A DNA stretch of 64,000 bases, from the NCBI GenBank assembly GCA_019120375.1, contig DWVE01000027.1, positions 198,604 to 262,603 on the forward strand, given 5' to 3'. The stretch is from Allofournierella_A excrementavium. Lineage in GTDB: Bacteria > Bacillota > Clostridia > Oscillospirales > Ruminococcaceae. Of the stretch, positions 1 through 8,841 are shown one piece after another. The translations under genes were made by a program, and so were the position numbers. How positions within the stretch are numbered: the first letter of the stretch is position 1; each line of letters opens with the position of its first letter. The notes below the pieces were generated by a model. That model ran no database searches. It was not told the origin of the DNA and was given only the letters and a program-made list of their open reading frames with translations.

Positions 1-420
1 GGTGGTGAACAGGCCGGCCTTGAACAGCAAAAGCCCGACGGTTGCGGCCAGCAGCAGCGCGAAGAAGGAGCAGAGCAGGAACCAGCACAGGGTCTTGAAG
101 GAGATGCGGCCCAGGGTGCGGGTGTCGGAGATGGCGCCGATGGCCAGTGCGATGGAGGTGAACACCATCGGAACGATGACCAGCTGCAGCGCGCGGATGA
201 ACATCTGGCCGATGATGTAGAACAGGCCGATGGCGTTTGCGGCCCCCTCCGCGGTGATGTCCTGGAACAGGATGTTATTGATCGTGCCCCAGAGCGCCGC
301 GTTGCCGGTGGCGTTCAGTGTTTCGCGCAGCCACATAAAAAAAAGGCCCGCGATACAGCCAAGCAGTAACGCGACGCCCATTCTTGCAGCCAGCGAACGA
401 GAAGATTTGGTCTTTTTCAT
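1..420 (-). CDS. Dicarboxylate/amino acid:cation symporter, N-terminal part (cut by window edge)
   Basis: Reading the minus strand from the ATG at 420 gives 140 residues that run off the left edge. They begin MKKTKSSRSLAARMGVALLL, continue with a hydrophobic helix (about 12-30), and contain the signature RALQLVIVPMVFTSIALAIG followed by ISDTRTLGRI. This is the conserved second region of DAACS-family proton/sodium-glutamate or dicarboxylate symporters (GltP/DctA/SstT). By family knowledge it would import acidic amino acids or C4-dicarboxylates across the cytoplasmic membrane. Substrate cannot be told from the fragment. The start is preceded by a weak G-rich site (GGTGGGGGT) and by a good promoter about 150 bases upstream (570-598). 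Confidence 0.85.
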   Translation of the reverse strand, partial: MKKTKSSRSLAARMGVALLLGCIAGLFFMWLRETLNATGNAALWGTINNILFQDITAEGAANAIGLFYIIGQMFIRALQLVIVPMVFTSIALAIGAISDTRTLGRISFKTLCWFLLCSFFALLLAATVGLLLFKAGLFTT

Positions 421-569
421 GATCGATACCCCCACCACATTGAATTGCACAGGGCTGCCCGCGCGCAGGCCGCCGGGGGGCGGGTGCGGGGGACGGACAG
501 CTGACCTGTCGAAACCAAATGGAACGGCGCGGCGGGGCCGCGTGACCGCGTCTCCGGCACACCTTTAAT

Positions 570-598
570 ATCATACTCAAAGATACGACGCATTTCAA
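570..598 (-). promoter_or_regulatory. Promoter of the symporter gene
   Basis: On the minus strand a -35 TTGAAA (593-598) and a -10 TATGAT (570-575) are separated by exactly 17 bases, each one mismatch from the sigma-A consensus. It would give a 5' leader of roughly 140 bases before the ATG at 420. The leader is G/C-rich and I saw no recognised riboswitch in it. Confidence 0.65.
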
Positions 599-767
599 CT
601 GTGAATTGTGTAGAAAAATGGTTGTTAAAACCGTGTAAAATGGGAAAAGTTGCAAGAAAACGTCCTGAAGTGCCCCGGCTTTGGGCAGAATGCCGAAAGA
701 AGTCATACTACCGCAAGCGTTCGCCCCGGCGCCCCGGAGACCAAAAAAACAACAGCATAACAGCCGA

Positions 768-808
768 AGAAAAAGCCGGGCCTCCCCGAACGGGGAAGAC
801 CCGGCTTT
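768..808 (-). terminator. Rho-independent terminator after the zinc-ribbon membrane gene
   Basis: AAAGCCGGG (772-780) pairs with CCCGGCTTT (800-808), with an inner TCCCCG/CGGGGA stem. Read on the minus strand the hairpin is followed by TTTTTC. It lies 29 bases past the stop of the minus-strand gene at 837. Confidence 0.8.
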
Positions 809-836
809 GCTGTGCCGTATTCAGAAAAACAATGGC

Positions 837-1181
837 TCAAAACCAGCCGATCCAGACTCCGGCGGCCATGGTCACCGCGCCCAGCGCACGCCCCGCCCGG
901 CGGGCGGCGCGCATGCCCAGCAGGGCGGTGGTCTCGGGGGTGACCAGAGGAAAGAGCAAAATGTCCGACCCGATCAGCAGCATGCCGCCGCCCGCCAGAG
1001 CGTCCTGCCCATCGAGCGCGCCGGCAAACAGCGCCAGCACGCCCGCGGCCAGCAGGAGAAGGAACCACTTGATGCAGCGCTGATCCCAGGCGAGGATGCG
1101 CTCGCAGCGCTCCCTGCAGTCATCGCTGCAAAAGTGCTGCCCTTGCGGCAGTTTTTTGCCGCACCAGCCGCAGCGGTCCAT
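837..1181 (-). CDS. Small zinc-ribbon membrane protein, function unknown
   Basis: 114 residues from an ATG at 1181 preceded by GGAAGGAGG at good spacing. Residues 4-22 hold CGWCGKKLPQGQHFCSDDC, a Cys4 knuckle pattern (C-x2-C, then C-x3-C) like those of short zinc-ribbon proteins. The rest has two or three hydrophobic segments (about 37-52, 61-77, 95-112), so the predicted layout is a cytoplasmic metal-binding head on a membrane anchor. It lies 28 bases downstream of psuG on the same strand and ends at a terminator, so it is probably the last gene of the psuK-psuG unit. I do not recognise a function. Metal binding is inferred from the cysteines only. Confidence 0.65.
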   Translation of the reverse strand: MDRCGWCGKKLPQGQHFCSDDCRERCERILAWDQRCIKWFLLLLAAGVLALFAGALDGQDALAGGGMLLIGSDILLFPLVTPETTALLGMRAARRAGRALGAVTMAAGVWIGWF

Positions 1182-1209
1182 GACGGAGCCTCCTTCCAGG
1201 CAGGCGGCT

Positions 1210-2123
<914 letters not shown>

Positions 2124-2127
<4 letters not shown>

Positions 2128-3053
2128 TGTACATACTCCTTTATCATAGTGTGAACGGCTTGCTCACTCATCTCTTCGCTGATGGTGTCCGGCGCGGCGA
2201 TGGCCACAAGGCCCGCCCCCAGGGCGAAGTCCAGCACTTCGCTCTCGCTTTTGCCCGCCAGCGTGGCGTGCACGATGCCCGCCATGGTGGCGTCGCCCGC
2301 GCCGGTGGCGTTCACCAGCTTGTCAAAGGCGCGGCTGCGCCGGTGCACGCTGCCCTCCGGGCCCTTGTAGTAGATGCCGTCCGCCCCAAGGCTGACGAAC
2401 ACCCGCCGCACGCCCGCGGCCAGCACCCGGGTGCAGGCCTCTTCCAGGTCGGCGTCGGTGGAGATGGACATGCCTGCCAGCACCTCCATCTCCAGCCGGT
2501 TGGGCTTGATGGTGTCGAACCGGCCCAGCACCGGCACCAGCTTCCTGGCCCAGGTGGTGCTCACCGGGTCGATGTAGAGGGGCGCGGTGCAGTGGGCGGC
2601 CAGATATTCCAGCGCGTCGGCGGGCAGGTTGCCGTCGCACACCACCACCGGCGCGGCGTTCAAAAGGTCCATCCGCTGGGCCACGAAGTCCGCGTCGATG
2701 GCCGAGAGCACGCGCATGTCGCTCATGGCCACCAGCATGTCGCCCTCCGAGTCCATGATGGAGATATAGCTGGAGGAGGGGTGCCCCTGGCGCACCAGCA
2801 GCCCCCGGGTGCCCACGCCCAGCTCAGCGCAGGAATCCAGCAGCATGCGGCCGTAGACGTCGTCGCCCACGGCGCTCACCAGTTCGCACCGCTCGCCCAG
2901 GCGGGTGAGATTGTCCAGAATGTTGCGGGTCACGCCGCCCACCGACACGTGCAGCCGGCCGGGGTTGGAATCCCGCATGATGAGGGGGGCAAGGCTCTGG
3001 CCGTGGATGTCCACATTGGCTCCGCCGATGCCCGCCACATAGCTTTGGCCCAA
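2124..3053 (-). CDS. psuK: Pseudouridine kinase (PfkB family)
   Basis: A PfkB-family sugar/nucleoside kinase that phosphorylates pseudouridine at the 5' position, feeding PsuG. Evidence: N-terminal GIGGANVDI, central VVVCDGNLP and DPVSTTWARKL, TIKPNRLEMEVLAG, and the C-terminal anion-hole/base motif NATGAGDA with the catalytic Asp. I chose a TTG start at 3053 (309 residues) because GGGAGG lies seven bases upstream of it. An ATG at 3080 would add nine residues that themselves contain that ribosome binding site. The adjacent coupled psuG makes pseudouridine the likely substrate rather than another ribonucleoside. The pair would recycle pseudouridine from RNA turnover or the gut lumen. Confidence 0.9.
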
Positions 3054-3092
3054 GAAAACACCTCCCGAAAAAACATCCATTTGGAAAATATC

Positions 3093-3122
3093 ATTTTACT
3101 ACATCTGCCCCCCGGATTACAA
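3093..3122 (-). promoter_or_regulatory. Candidate promoter of psuK-psuG
   Basis: Minus-strand TTGTAA (3117-3122) and TAAAAT (3093-3098) with an 18-base spacer. It lies about 40 bases upstream of the TTG start. The -35 matches only 4 of 6 consensus bases. Confidence 0.45.
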
Positions 3123-3136
3123 GGGGATACATGTAA

Positions 3137-3176
3137 AATTTGCCGCCCCGACCCGGCTTCGGGCGGGCGGCAAATT
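3137..3176. repeat. 12-bp inverted repeat between divergent genes
   Basis: AATTTGCCGCCC (3137-3148) is perfectly complementary to GGGCGGCAAATT (3165-3176). The 16-base centre can pair further (CCCG/CGGG). It sits between the divergent psuK and M23 peptidase genes and lacks a U-tract, so it is not a standard terminator. Confidence 0.7.
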
Positions 3177-3296
3177 GCGGCGGCGGATGAATAAAACCCG
3201 CCGGCCCGCTGCAAACTAAGGGCAAAGCGATGACCCGCCGCCCCGGCCCTGTCGGCCCTGCGCGGCCGGCAGCAGAAAACAACAAGGAGCGATAGC

Positions 3297-4010
3297 ATGA
3301 ACAGGATCATCTCGTTTTTCAAAGGCAAGGGCTTTTACCTGGCCCTGGCCCTTTGCATCCTGGCTGCGGCGGCCAGCAGCTTCTGGGCCATCCGCAGCGT
3401 GATGCAGCGGTTCGGGCCGAACGCCGACAGCAGTCTGGAACAGGAGGGGACGCAGGAATGGGATTTGCCCGACGTACAGGTGGAGCAGAAGGTGAACGAT
3501 GTGCCCGTGCCATCGGCAAAACCGTCACAGCCGTCGTCCTCGGCGTCTGGCTCTGGCGAAGCATCCGCACCGGCTGGGGACTCTGGCGAGGCTGCCGCTG
3601 CGCCCGCACCCTCCTTTGTGCAGCCGGTCGATGGGCAGATCACACAGGTCTACTCAGGGGATGAGCTGGTCTACAACGAGACGCTGCAGGACTGGCGCAC
3701 CCACAACGGCGTGGACATCGCCTGCGCTGAGAACGCCCCGGTAAAGAGCGCGGTGGCGGGCACCGTCTGCAACATCTACGACGACGGCATGTGGGGCCGC
3801 ATCGTGGAGGTGGAGGCGGGCGAGCTGACCTGGCGCTACGCCGGCCTTGCCGCGGACAGCGTGCAGGTGTCGGTGGGCGACGGGGTGAGCGCCGGCCAGA
3901 CCCTGGGCAATGTGGGCGAAGTGATGGCCGAGACCGCCAGCGGCCCCCACCTGCACCTGGAGGTGCTCAAGGGCGGCAACCGGGTGGACCCGGAACACTA
4001 TTTCGGATAA
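3297..4010 (+). CDS. Membrane-anchored M23 metallopeptidase, SpoIIQ-like
   Basis: 237 residues with one N-terminal membrane helix (about 12-31), a Pro/Ser/Ala-rich linker (about 60-108) and a C-terminal LytM/M23 peptidase domain (about 109-237). The zinc ligands are intact: THNGVD gives His136 and Asp140, and GPHLHLEV gives His218/His220. By family knowledge such proteins cut peptidoglycan cross-bridges outside the membrane. The size, single anchor and domain match SpoIIQ of clostridia, which retains the metal site, unlike the degenerate Bacillus version. The start ATG follows AAGGAG at good spacing. The gene stands alone between a divergent neighbour and a terminator. A general cell-wall hydrolase is the alternative. 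Confidence 0.8.
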   Translation: MNRIISFFKGKGFYLALALCILAAAASSFWAIRSVMQRFGPNADSSLEQEGTQEWDLPDVQVEQKVNDVPVPSAKPSQPSSSASGSGEASAPAGDSGEAAAAPAPSFVQPVDGQITQVYSGDELVYNETLQDWRTHNGVDIACAENAPVKSAVAGTVCNIYDDGMWGRIVEVEAGELTWRYAGLAADSVQVSVGDGVSAGQTLGNVGEVMAETASGPHLHLEVLKGGNRVDPEHYFG

Positions 4011-4020
4011 AAACAGCAGG

Positions 4021-4056
4021 GCCCCCGCTTTTTCGGCGGGGGCTCTTTTCTTTTGT
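4021..4056 (+). terminator. Terminator after the M23 peptidase gene
   Basis: GCCCCCGC (4021-4028) pairs with GCGGGGGC (4036-4043) around a T-rich loop and is followed by a T-rich tract (4044-4056). It may also stop the convergent minus-strand gene that ends at 4067. Confidence 0.85.
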
Positions 4057-4066
4057 TTTAAGGCGG

Positions 4067-5821
4067 TCAGACCGTCTGGCCCAGCGCCGCGGCCCGGCGG
4101 CCTGCCGCAGCTTCGGCGGCAAGGTCGCTGGCAAGGCGGCCCCGGCTGCGGGTGGTGAGCAGCTCGTTGGCATAGAGCAGGAAATCCGAGCGCAGCAGCA
4201 CCGTCTCGCCTGCCGCCCCGTCCTCTTGAGCCGGGCGGATGGAGGCGAGGCCCGCCTGACACAGCAGGGCGCACAGCCGCTCATAAACGGCCAGGTCCGC
4301 CCGGGGCGCGGCCAGACTGTAACCCTCGGCCAGGGTGTCCGGGCTGGCGGAAAAGCGGCTCAAAAACAGCTCCAGCTCGTCCATCGGGTCCCGCCCGGCG
4401 GGCAGGCAGGCGCAAACCTGAGCCGCCAGCGCGTCGCCGTTCTCTGCCAGCAGGCGGCGGGGGCTGCGGGCCTTCAGCAGGGTGGGCTTGCGGCGGCAGG
4501 CGATGCTGAACACCAGCGTCAGGCCGTCCATCAGCGCCGCCAAAAACAGGCAGAACAGGGCCATGCCCCGCTGGGTGGGCACCGTGAGGGCCAGCAGCGG
4601 TTTCAGGTGCAGGTCGGTGATCTGCAGCGCCGGGTCGTCCGCCTGCAGCACTTCCTCGTCCGCCACCTCGTTCACCCGCAGCACCGCGTTCAGAATTTCG
4701 GAGGTGAGCAGGGTCTTCATCTCCTGGGCGTTGGCCCGGGTGACCCGCCCGCCTTCCAGCTGGGCGGCCAGCTCGTCGAAGGAGGCCATCAGCCCCTCGC
4801 CGGAGCCGGTGAGGGCCGCGTCCACCGGGCGCAGCAGGTCGTCGGTGGAGAGGGCGCTGCCCGTCTGAGCCGCCGCCAGCTGCACCAGCCGGCCCAGGGC
4901 GGAGCGGGCGTCGGAGGAGAGGGAGCCCTCCGCCTCGGCGGCGGTGAGGGCGTCCAGCAGAAAGGCGCGGGAGCTTTCCAGCTGCGCCGCCACCGTCTCG
5001 CCCTCGCCGCCAAGTTCCGCGGCGGCCGCCTCGAAGGCGGAGAGGTCCGAGGCGTTCTGCGCCGTGGCTTCGGCCAGGGCGCTCTCGCTGTCGAAGCCGT
5101 AGCGGGTCAGGATGGCCTGCCGGGCCGAGGCCTGCTCGGCGGAGGAATTCTCGGTGACGCTGGCAAGGTAGGCGTTGTAGGCCGCCACGTAGTCCTCGTA
5201 GTTCGCGTAGCTGGAGCGGCTGGGGGCCCGCAGGCCGCCGGAATACTCGGCGCTCACTTCCTCCAGCTCCTTCGCGCAGGCGGCGAGGCGGGCGCCCTCC
5301 TGCTCCAGCAGGCTGTACTGCCCGGCCAGATCGCTCACCATGGCGTTGATCTGGTCCTGGGCGGTGCGGAAGGCCTGGGTGCGGCGGGCGGCATAGGTGC
5401 TGTCCAATTCGCTGCGCACCTGGGCGTACTCCGCCGAGAGGTACATGGCGGGCGGGTTCACGGTGTTGTAGATGCCCACATAGGAATAATAGGTGGAGCA
5501 GCACAGCGCCATGCCAAGGGCGACGCAGCGCAGCGGAGTGATGCGCACCCGCAGGCTGCCCGCCAGAAACCAGGCGGTGGCCTGCACCGCCAGGGCGAAG
5601 AAGAGGGGCGCCAGCACAAAGATGCCGCCCAGGAACACCGTGGCGCCCTGCAGGGTGGTGACGAAGCTGATGGCCTGCAAAAGCAGGGTCACAAAGGTGA
5701 CCAGCCGCAGCAGGTTTTCTTCGCCGAAAAAGCCCCGGCGGCGGCCCAGCAGCATCAGCTCGGCCCCCTCGGGGGCGCGGGCCGGCGCGCCGGACGCAAA
5801 AAACTGAGAAAAATCAGACAT
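4067..5821 (-). CDS. Unknown membrane protein with long extracytoplasmic helical region
   Basis: 584 residues. I do not recognise a family. Hydrophobic segments near 38-60, 64-86 and 95-115 are followed by about 300 residues rich in Ala, Glu, Gln, Ser and Leu with heptad-like spacing (about 125-415), predicted to be helical or coiled-coil. A further membrane segment follows near 418-438, then a C-terminal domain of about 145 residues. It lies 44 bases downstream of the histidine kinase gene on the same strand, so it is probably co-transcribed with the two-component system and may be its partner or output. The start ATG at 5821 is preceded by AAAGAC-type sequence and a weak site. Low similarity to anything I know. 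Confidence 0.7.
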   Translation of the reverse strand: MSDFSQFFASGAPARAPEGAELMLLGRRRGFFGEENLLRLVTFVTLLLQAISFVTTLQGATVFLGGIFVLAPLFFALAVQATAWFLAGSLRVRITPLRCVALGMALCCSTYYSYVGIYNTVNPPAMYLSAEYAQVRSELDSTYAARRTQAFRTAQDQINAMVSDLAGQYSLLEQEGARLAACAKELEEVSAEYSGGLRAPSRSSYANYEDYVAAYNAYLASVTENSSAEQASARQAILTRYGFDSESALAEATAQNASDLSAFEAAAAELGGEGETVAAQLESSRAFLLDALTAAEAEGSLSSDARSALGRLVQLAAAQTGSALSTDDLLRPVDAALTGSGEGLMASFDELAAQLEGGRVTRANAQEMKTLLTSEILNAVLRVNEVADEEVLQADDPALQITDLHLKPLLALTVPTQRGMALFCLFLAALMDGLTLVFSIACRRKPTLLKARSPRRLLAENGDALAAQVCACLPAGRDPMDELELFLSRFSASPDTLAEGYSLAAPRADLAVYERLCALLCQAGLASIRPAQEDGAAGETVLLRSDFLLYANELLTTRSRGRLASDLAAEAAAGRRAAALGQTV

Positions 5822-5865
5822 AGGAAAGACCTCGTATCATGAAAAGAAGACAGGGAACGCGCGGG

Positions 5866-7950
5866 TCACAGGGCCGCGGCCTCGCACGCTTCGGACGGTC
5901 CGCTTTCGCTGCCGGCCTCGGCGGGGGCGGGCTTTTCGGTGAGGGGCAGCGCCACCTGCACACAGAACAGGTCCGCGTCCACCCGCACCTCCAGCGTGCC
6001 GCCGCAGGCCTCGGTGAAGCTCTTGGCGATGGACAGGCCCAGCCCGCTTCCCTCGCCGGTGCGGGAGGGGTCCCCCCGCACAAAGCGCTCGGTGATCTCG
6101 GCGGGGTCGAACTCCATCTCATAGCCCGCCACGTTCTTCACCCGGGCGACGGCCTGCCCGTTTTCGACGCTCAGGTCCACATACACCCGGCTGCCCGCCA
6201 GCGAGTAGCGCAGGGCGTTGGAGAACAGGTTCTGGAACACCCGGTACATCCGCTCGCCGTCCGCCAGCACCCAGGCCTCGGGGGCCAGCGTGGTGCGGAA
6301 GGTGAGGGGACTGGCGGCGATGGCCTCGTCCATGTCCGCCAGGGTCTGGCGGATGAGCTTGGAAAGGTCGATGGCCTCGGGCGCCAGGGGCAGGCTGCCG
6401 CTGGCCGCCTTGGACAGGTCGAACACGTCCTGCACCATGTGCTTTAAGCGGTCCGCCTTGCGCTGGATGACCTTGGCGTAGTCCGCCGCCGCGCCTTCCA
6501 GGGGCTCGGCACAGAGCAGGTCCGCGTAGTTGATGATGCTGGTCAAGGGCGTTTTCAGATCGTGGGATACGTTGGTGAGCAGCTCCATCTTCATTCGGTC
6601 CGCCCGGCGCTGCTGCTCCACCGCCGCGTCGATGCCCTCCCGCAGGGCGTTCAGGTCCTCGGCGGCGTCGTGCAGCGGGGCGCTCGGCTTGAAGTGCAGG
6701 GGCTGGGCCGCGCCCTCACTGCGCAGGGTGTGCAGCGTGCCGGTGAGACGGCCCGCGTCCCGGCAAAAGCGCAGCTGCAGCGCAAGACCCGCCAGCAAAA
6801 TGGCCAGCGCCGCCAGATGGCCCAGCACAAGGGCGAACAGCACAAGCCCCGGAGCCGCCCAGTAGCAGGTGAAGAACATCAGCCACAGCATCGGCACCAT
6901 CACCACCGGCGCCAGCCAGCACAGCACCGCCGGCCCGGCCACCCGGCGCTGCCAGGGCTGGGCCTGCCAGGAGCCCCGCGCAAGGCCCGCCAGCCGGGCC
7001 AGAAGGCTGCAGCGGAACACGCCCGCCCCGTTGAAGCGCAGGTCAACGGCGGTCAGCCACACCAGCGGCCAGAGCAGAGCGGGCAGCACCGTCCACAAAG
7101 CGTCGGGCACATAGACCGCCTGCCAGACCCAGAGGCAGAACAGCCCCACCACCCAGATGAGGAGTTTCGCTTCCAGCCACACCCGCCCGGCGAGGGCGGC
7201 GGCCCAGGCCCGGGCAGGCACAGCGCGCCGCCGCCAGCCCAGGCACACCACGCCGCACCCGAGGGCGAGGGCGCAGCCGGAGAGGAAGAGGATGAGGTGG
7301 GGGCGCAGCGTTTCCACCTGCCGCAGGCCTTCGCCGACAAAGCCCGGCAGCCAGGGGCCCGCGCCGTCCTGCACCGCCAGCACCACCACGGCGTTTTCCA
7401 GCCCTTCGGCGCTGGGGTGCACCGTCTGGCTGGTCAAAAGCCTGGTGTAGGCCGCCAGCAGCGCCCGGTTGCCCCAGGACGAGCCGCTGGTGGAGGCCAG
7501 CGCCACCGAATAGCCCAGGGGCGCGGCCACCCGGCCGTCCTCCCAGAGGGCGAAGTCGGTGTTGCTGTAGCTCACGCCGCTCTCGCTGTCGGGCAGAACG
7601 GCAAAGAGCACCTGCCCGGAGGACAGCGCCCCGCTGTCGTTGTTCAGCGCGTCCCGCGCCTGACTGCGCAGCTGGGTGTTCTGGCCCGCCGTCAGGGGCG
7701 TGCCGTCGCCGGCGGCGCCGCCTGCCGCCAGCAGCGAGCAGTTGTAGAACAGCTGCGCCATCTTCTGCTGGTAAATCACCGAGCCGCTGAGCTGCCCGGC
7801 CAGCAGGTCGCCCATGCCCGGGGCGCTGCCCCCCAGCATGGCAGGCCCGCAGGCCAGCAGGCACAGCGCCGCCGCCAGCAGGCACATCACGCCCAGCCAG
7901 CCGCACAGGATGCGGGCGGCGAGCTTACTTTTTTTCCAATCGGTACCCAA
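5866..7950 (-). CDS. Membrane sensor histidine kinase
   Basis: 694 residues. TM helix about 13-34, extracytoplasmic sensor part about 36-213, then a group of membrane helices (about 216-238, 262-300, 340-395), an unusually membrane-rich input region. The kinase core follows: dimerisation/phosphoacceptor motif LTNVSHDLKTPLTS with His463, an N box around FQNLFSNALRYS, and a G box GEGSGLGLSIAKSF. It would autophosphorylate and pass phosphate to the regulator encoded just upstream. The start appears to be TTG at 7950, overlapping the regulator gene by 26 bases, with AAGGTGG upstream. No in-frame ATG lies near. The tail ends in Ala/Glu-rich sequence. Confidence 0.9.
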   Translation of the reverse strand: MGTDWKKSKLAARILCGWLGVMCLLAAALCLLACGPAMLGGSAPGMGDLLAGQLSGSVIYQQKMAQLFYNCSLLAAGGAAGDGTPLTAGQNTQLRSQARDALNNDSGALSSGQVLFAVLPDSESGVSYSNTDFALWEDGRVAAPLGYSVALASTSGSSWGNRALLAAYTRLLTSQTVHPSAEGLENAVVVLAVQDGAGPWLPGFVGEGLRQVETLRPHLILFLSGCALALGCGVVCLGWRRRAVPARAWAAALAGRVWLEAKLLIWVVGLFCLWVWQAVYVPDALWTVLPALLWPLVWLTAVDLRFNGAGVFRCSLLARLAGLARGSWQAQPWQRRVAGPAVLCWLAPVVMVPMLWLMFFTCYWAAPGLVLFALVLGHLAALAILLAGLALQLRFCRDAGRLTGTLHTLRSEGAAQPLHFKPSAPLHDAAEDLNALREGIDAAVEQQRRADRMKMELLTNVSHDLKTPLTSIINYADLLCAEPLEGAAADYAKVIQRKADRLKHMVQDVFDLSKAASGSLPLAPEAIDLSKLIRQTLADMDEAIAASPLTFRTTLAPEAWVLADGERMYRVFQNLFSNALRYSLAGSRVYVDLSVENGQAVARVKNVAGYEMEFDPAEITERFVRGDPSRTGEGSGLGLSIAKSFTEACGGTLEVRVDADLFCVQVALPLTEKPAPAEAGSESGPSEACEAAAL

Positions 7951-8623
7951 GACCCCACACCACCTTCAAATATTCCGGTTCCTTCGGATTCAGTTCGATC
8001 TTTTCGCGGATGCGCCGGATGTGCACCATCACCGTGTTCTCCGGCGCGTAGGCCGCGGCCTCGTTCCACACCCGGGTGTAAATTTCCTCGGCGGAAAAGA
8101 TGCGCCCGGGATTTTTCATGAACAGTTCCATGATGCGTGTCTCGGTGGGGGTGAGCTTCACCGGCGCGCCGTCCGCCAGCAGGCTGTGGGCGTCAAAGTC
8201 GTACTCCAGCCGCCCCACCCGGCGCACCGAGCCGCCGGCCCCCGCGCCGCCCAGTTCCAGATACCGGCGCAGGTGGCTTTTCACCCGCGCCACCAGCTCG
8301 ATGGCGCTGAAGGGCTTGGTGATGTAGTCGTCCGCCCCGATGGAGAGGCCCAGCACCTTGTCCGAGTCCTCGGTTTTGGCGCTCATCACCAGAATGGGCA
8401 GGTTGCGCTTTTGCCGGATGCGCATGATGGCCGAAAACCCGTCCAGCCGGGGCATCATCACGTCCATCAGGATGAGATGCACCGTCTCCTTTTCCAGAAT
8501 GTCCAGCGCCTCCAGCCCGTTGGCCGCGCCGAACACCGCAAAGCCCTCCTTTTCAAGATACAGCCGCACGGCGTTCACAATGTCCGCGTCGTCGTCCGCC
8601 ACAAGGATGCAAAGCTGCTCCAT
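7925..8623 (-). CDS. OmpR/PhoB-family response regulator
   Basis: 232 residues. Receiver domain (about 4-118): acidic pocket ADDD (10-12), phosphoacceptor Asp54 in LILMDVMMP, conserved Thr/Ser region MSAK and Lys in DDYITKPFS. A C-terminal winged-helix DNA-binding domain (about 135-230) contains TPTETRIMELFMKNPGRI and VHIRRIREKIE. It forms the first gene of the minus-strand unit regulator-kinase-membrane protein, behind a strong promoter. The sequence style resembles VanR/CssR regulators but the signal and targets are unknown. Confidence 0.93.
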   Translation of the reverse strand: MEQLCILVADDDADIVNAVRLYLEKEGFAVFGAANGLEALDILEKETVHLILMDVMMPRLDGFSAIMRIRQKRNLPILVMSAKTEDSDKVLGLSIGADDYITKPFSAIELVARVKSHLRRYLELGGAGAGGSVRRVGRLEYDFDAHSLLADGAPVKLTPTETRIMELFMKNPGRIFSAEEIYTRVWNEAAAYAPENTVMVHIRRIREKIELNPKEPEYLKVVWGLGYRLEKK

Positions 8624-8656
8624 GCCGCAGCGCCCCCCCTTTCCGTCTTTGCCTTT

Positions 8657-8685
8657 ATTGTACGCGATGGCAAAGACCTTGCCAA
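8657..8685 (-). promoter_or_regulatory. Promoter of the minus-strand two-component operon
   Basis: Minus-strand TTGGCA (8680-8685) and TACAAT (8657-8662), 17 bases apart, each one mismatch from consensus. A TGGCAA/TTGCCA inverted repeat (8669-8685, five-base spacer) overlaps the -35 box and could be an operator. Confidence 0.7.
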
Positions 8686-8757
8686 CCGCTTGTCAGTATA
8701 TCCTGTAAATCTTACGACGCGCCCGCCCTTTTTCTTACAAATTTCTTAAAGGAGCGC

Positions 8758-8791
8758 AAAAGCCCCTGGCCTTGTATGCCGGGGGCTTTTT
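8758..8791. terminator. Terminator-like hairpin between divergent promoters
   Basis: AAAAGCCCCTGGC (8758-8770) pairs with GCCGGGGGCTTTT (8778-8790), flanked by A and T runs on either side, so it could terminate in both directions. No gene ends here. It may insulate the two divergent promoters from antisense or read-through transcription. Confidence 0.55.
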
Positions 8792-8800
8792 GTGTATAAT
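8772..8800 (+). promoter_or_regulatory. Promoter of the surface-glycan cluster
   Basis: A perfect -10 TATAAT (8795-8800) is preceded by TTGTAT (8772-8777) with a 17-base spacer. The -35 matches only 3 of 6 and lies inside the terminator-like hairpin. The start codon follows about 40 bases later. Confidence 0.6.
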
Positions 8801-8841
8801 GTATTCTGTATTGCTATGACTGTTTGAAAGGGGAAGAGAAG

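Larger units (their letters stand above)
421..836. other. Non-coding interval between the symporter and the zinc-ribbon gene
   Basis: This 416-base stretch holds the symporter leader and promoter on the minus strand (421-598), an AT-rich part (about 600-660), and the terminator of the next minus-strand gene (772-808). The open frames in it have no recognisable protein content, so I treat them as chance. Confidence 0.6.

Noticed and set aside
3053..3080. ATG at 3080 as the psuK start
   Set aside because: The nine added codons contain the GGGAGG that serves the TTG at 3053, and the added residues do not look like PfkB sequence.
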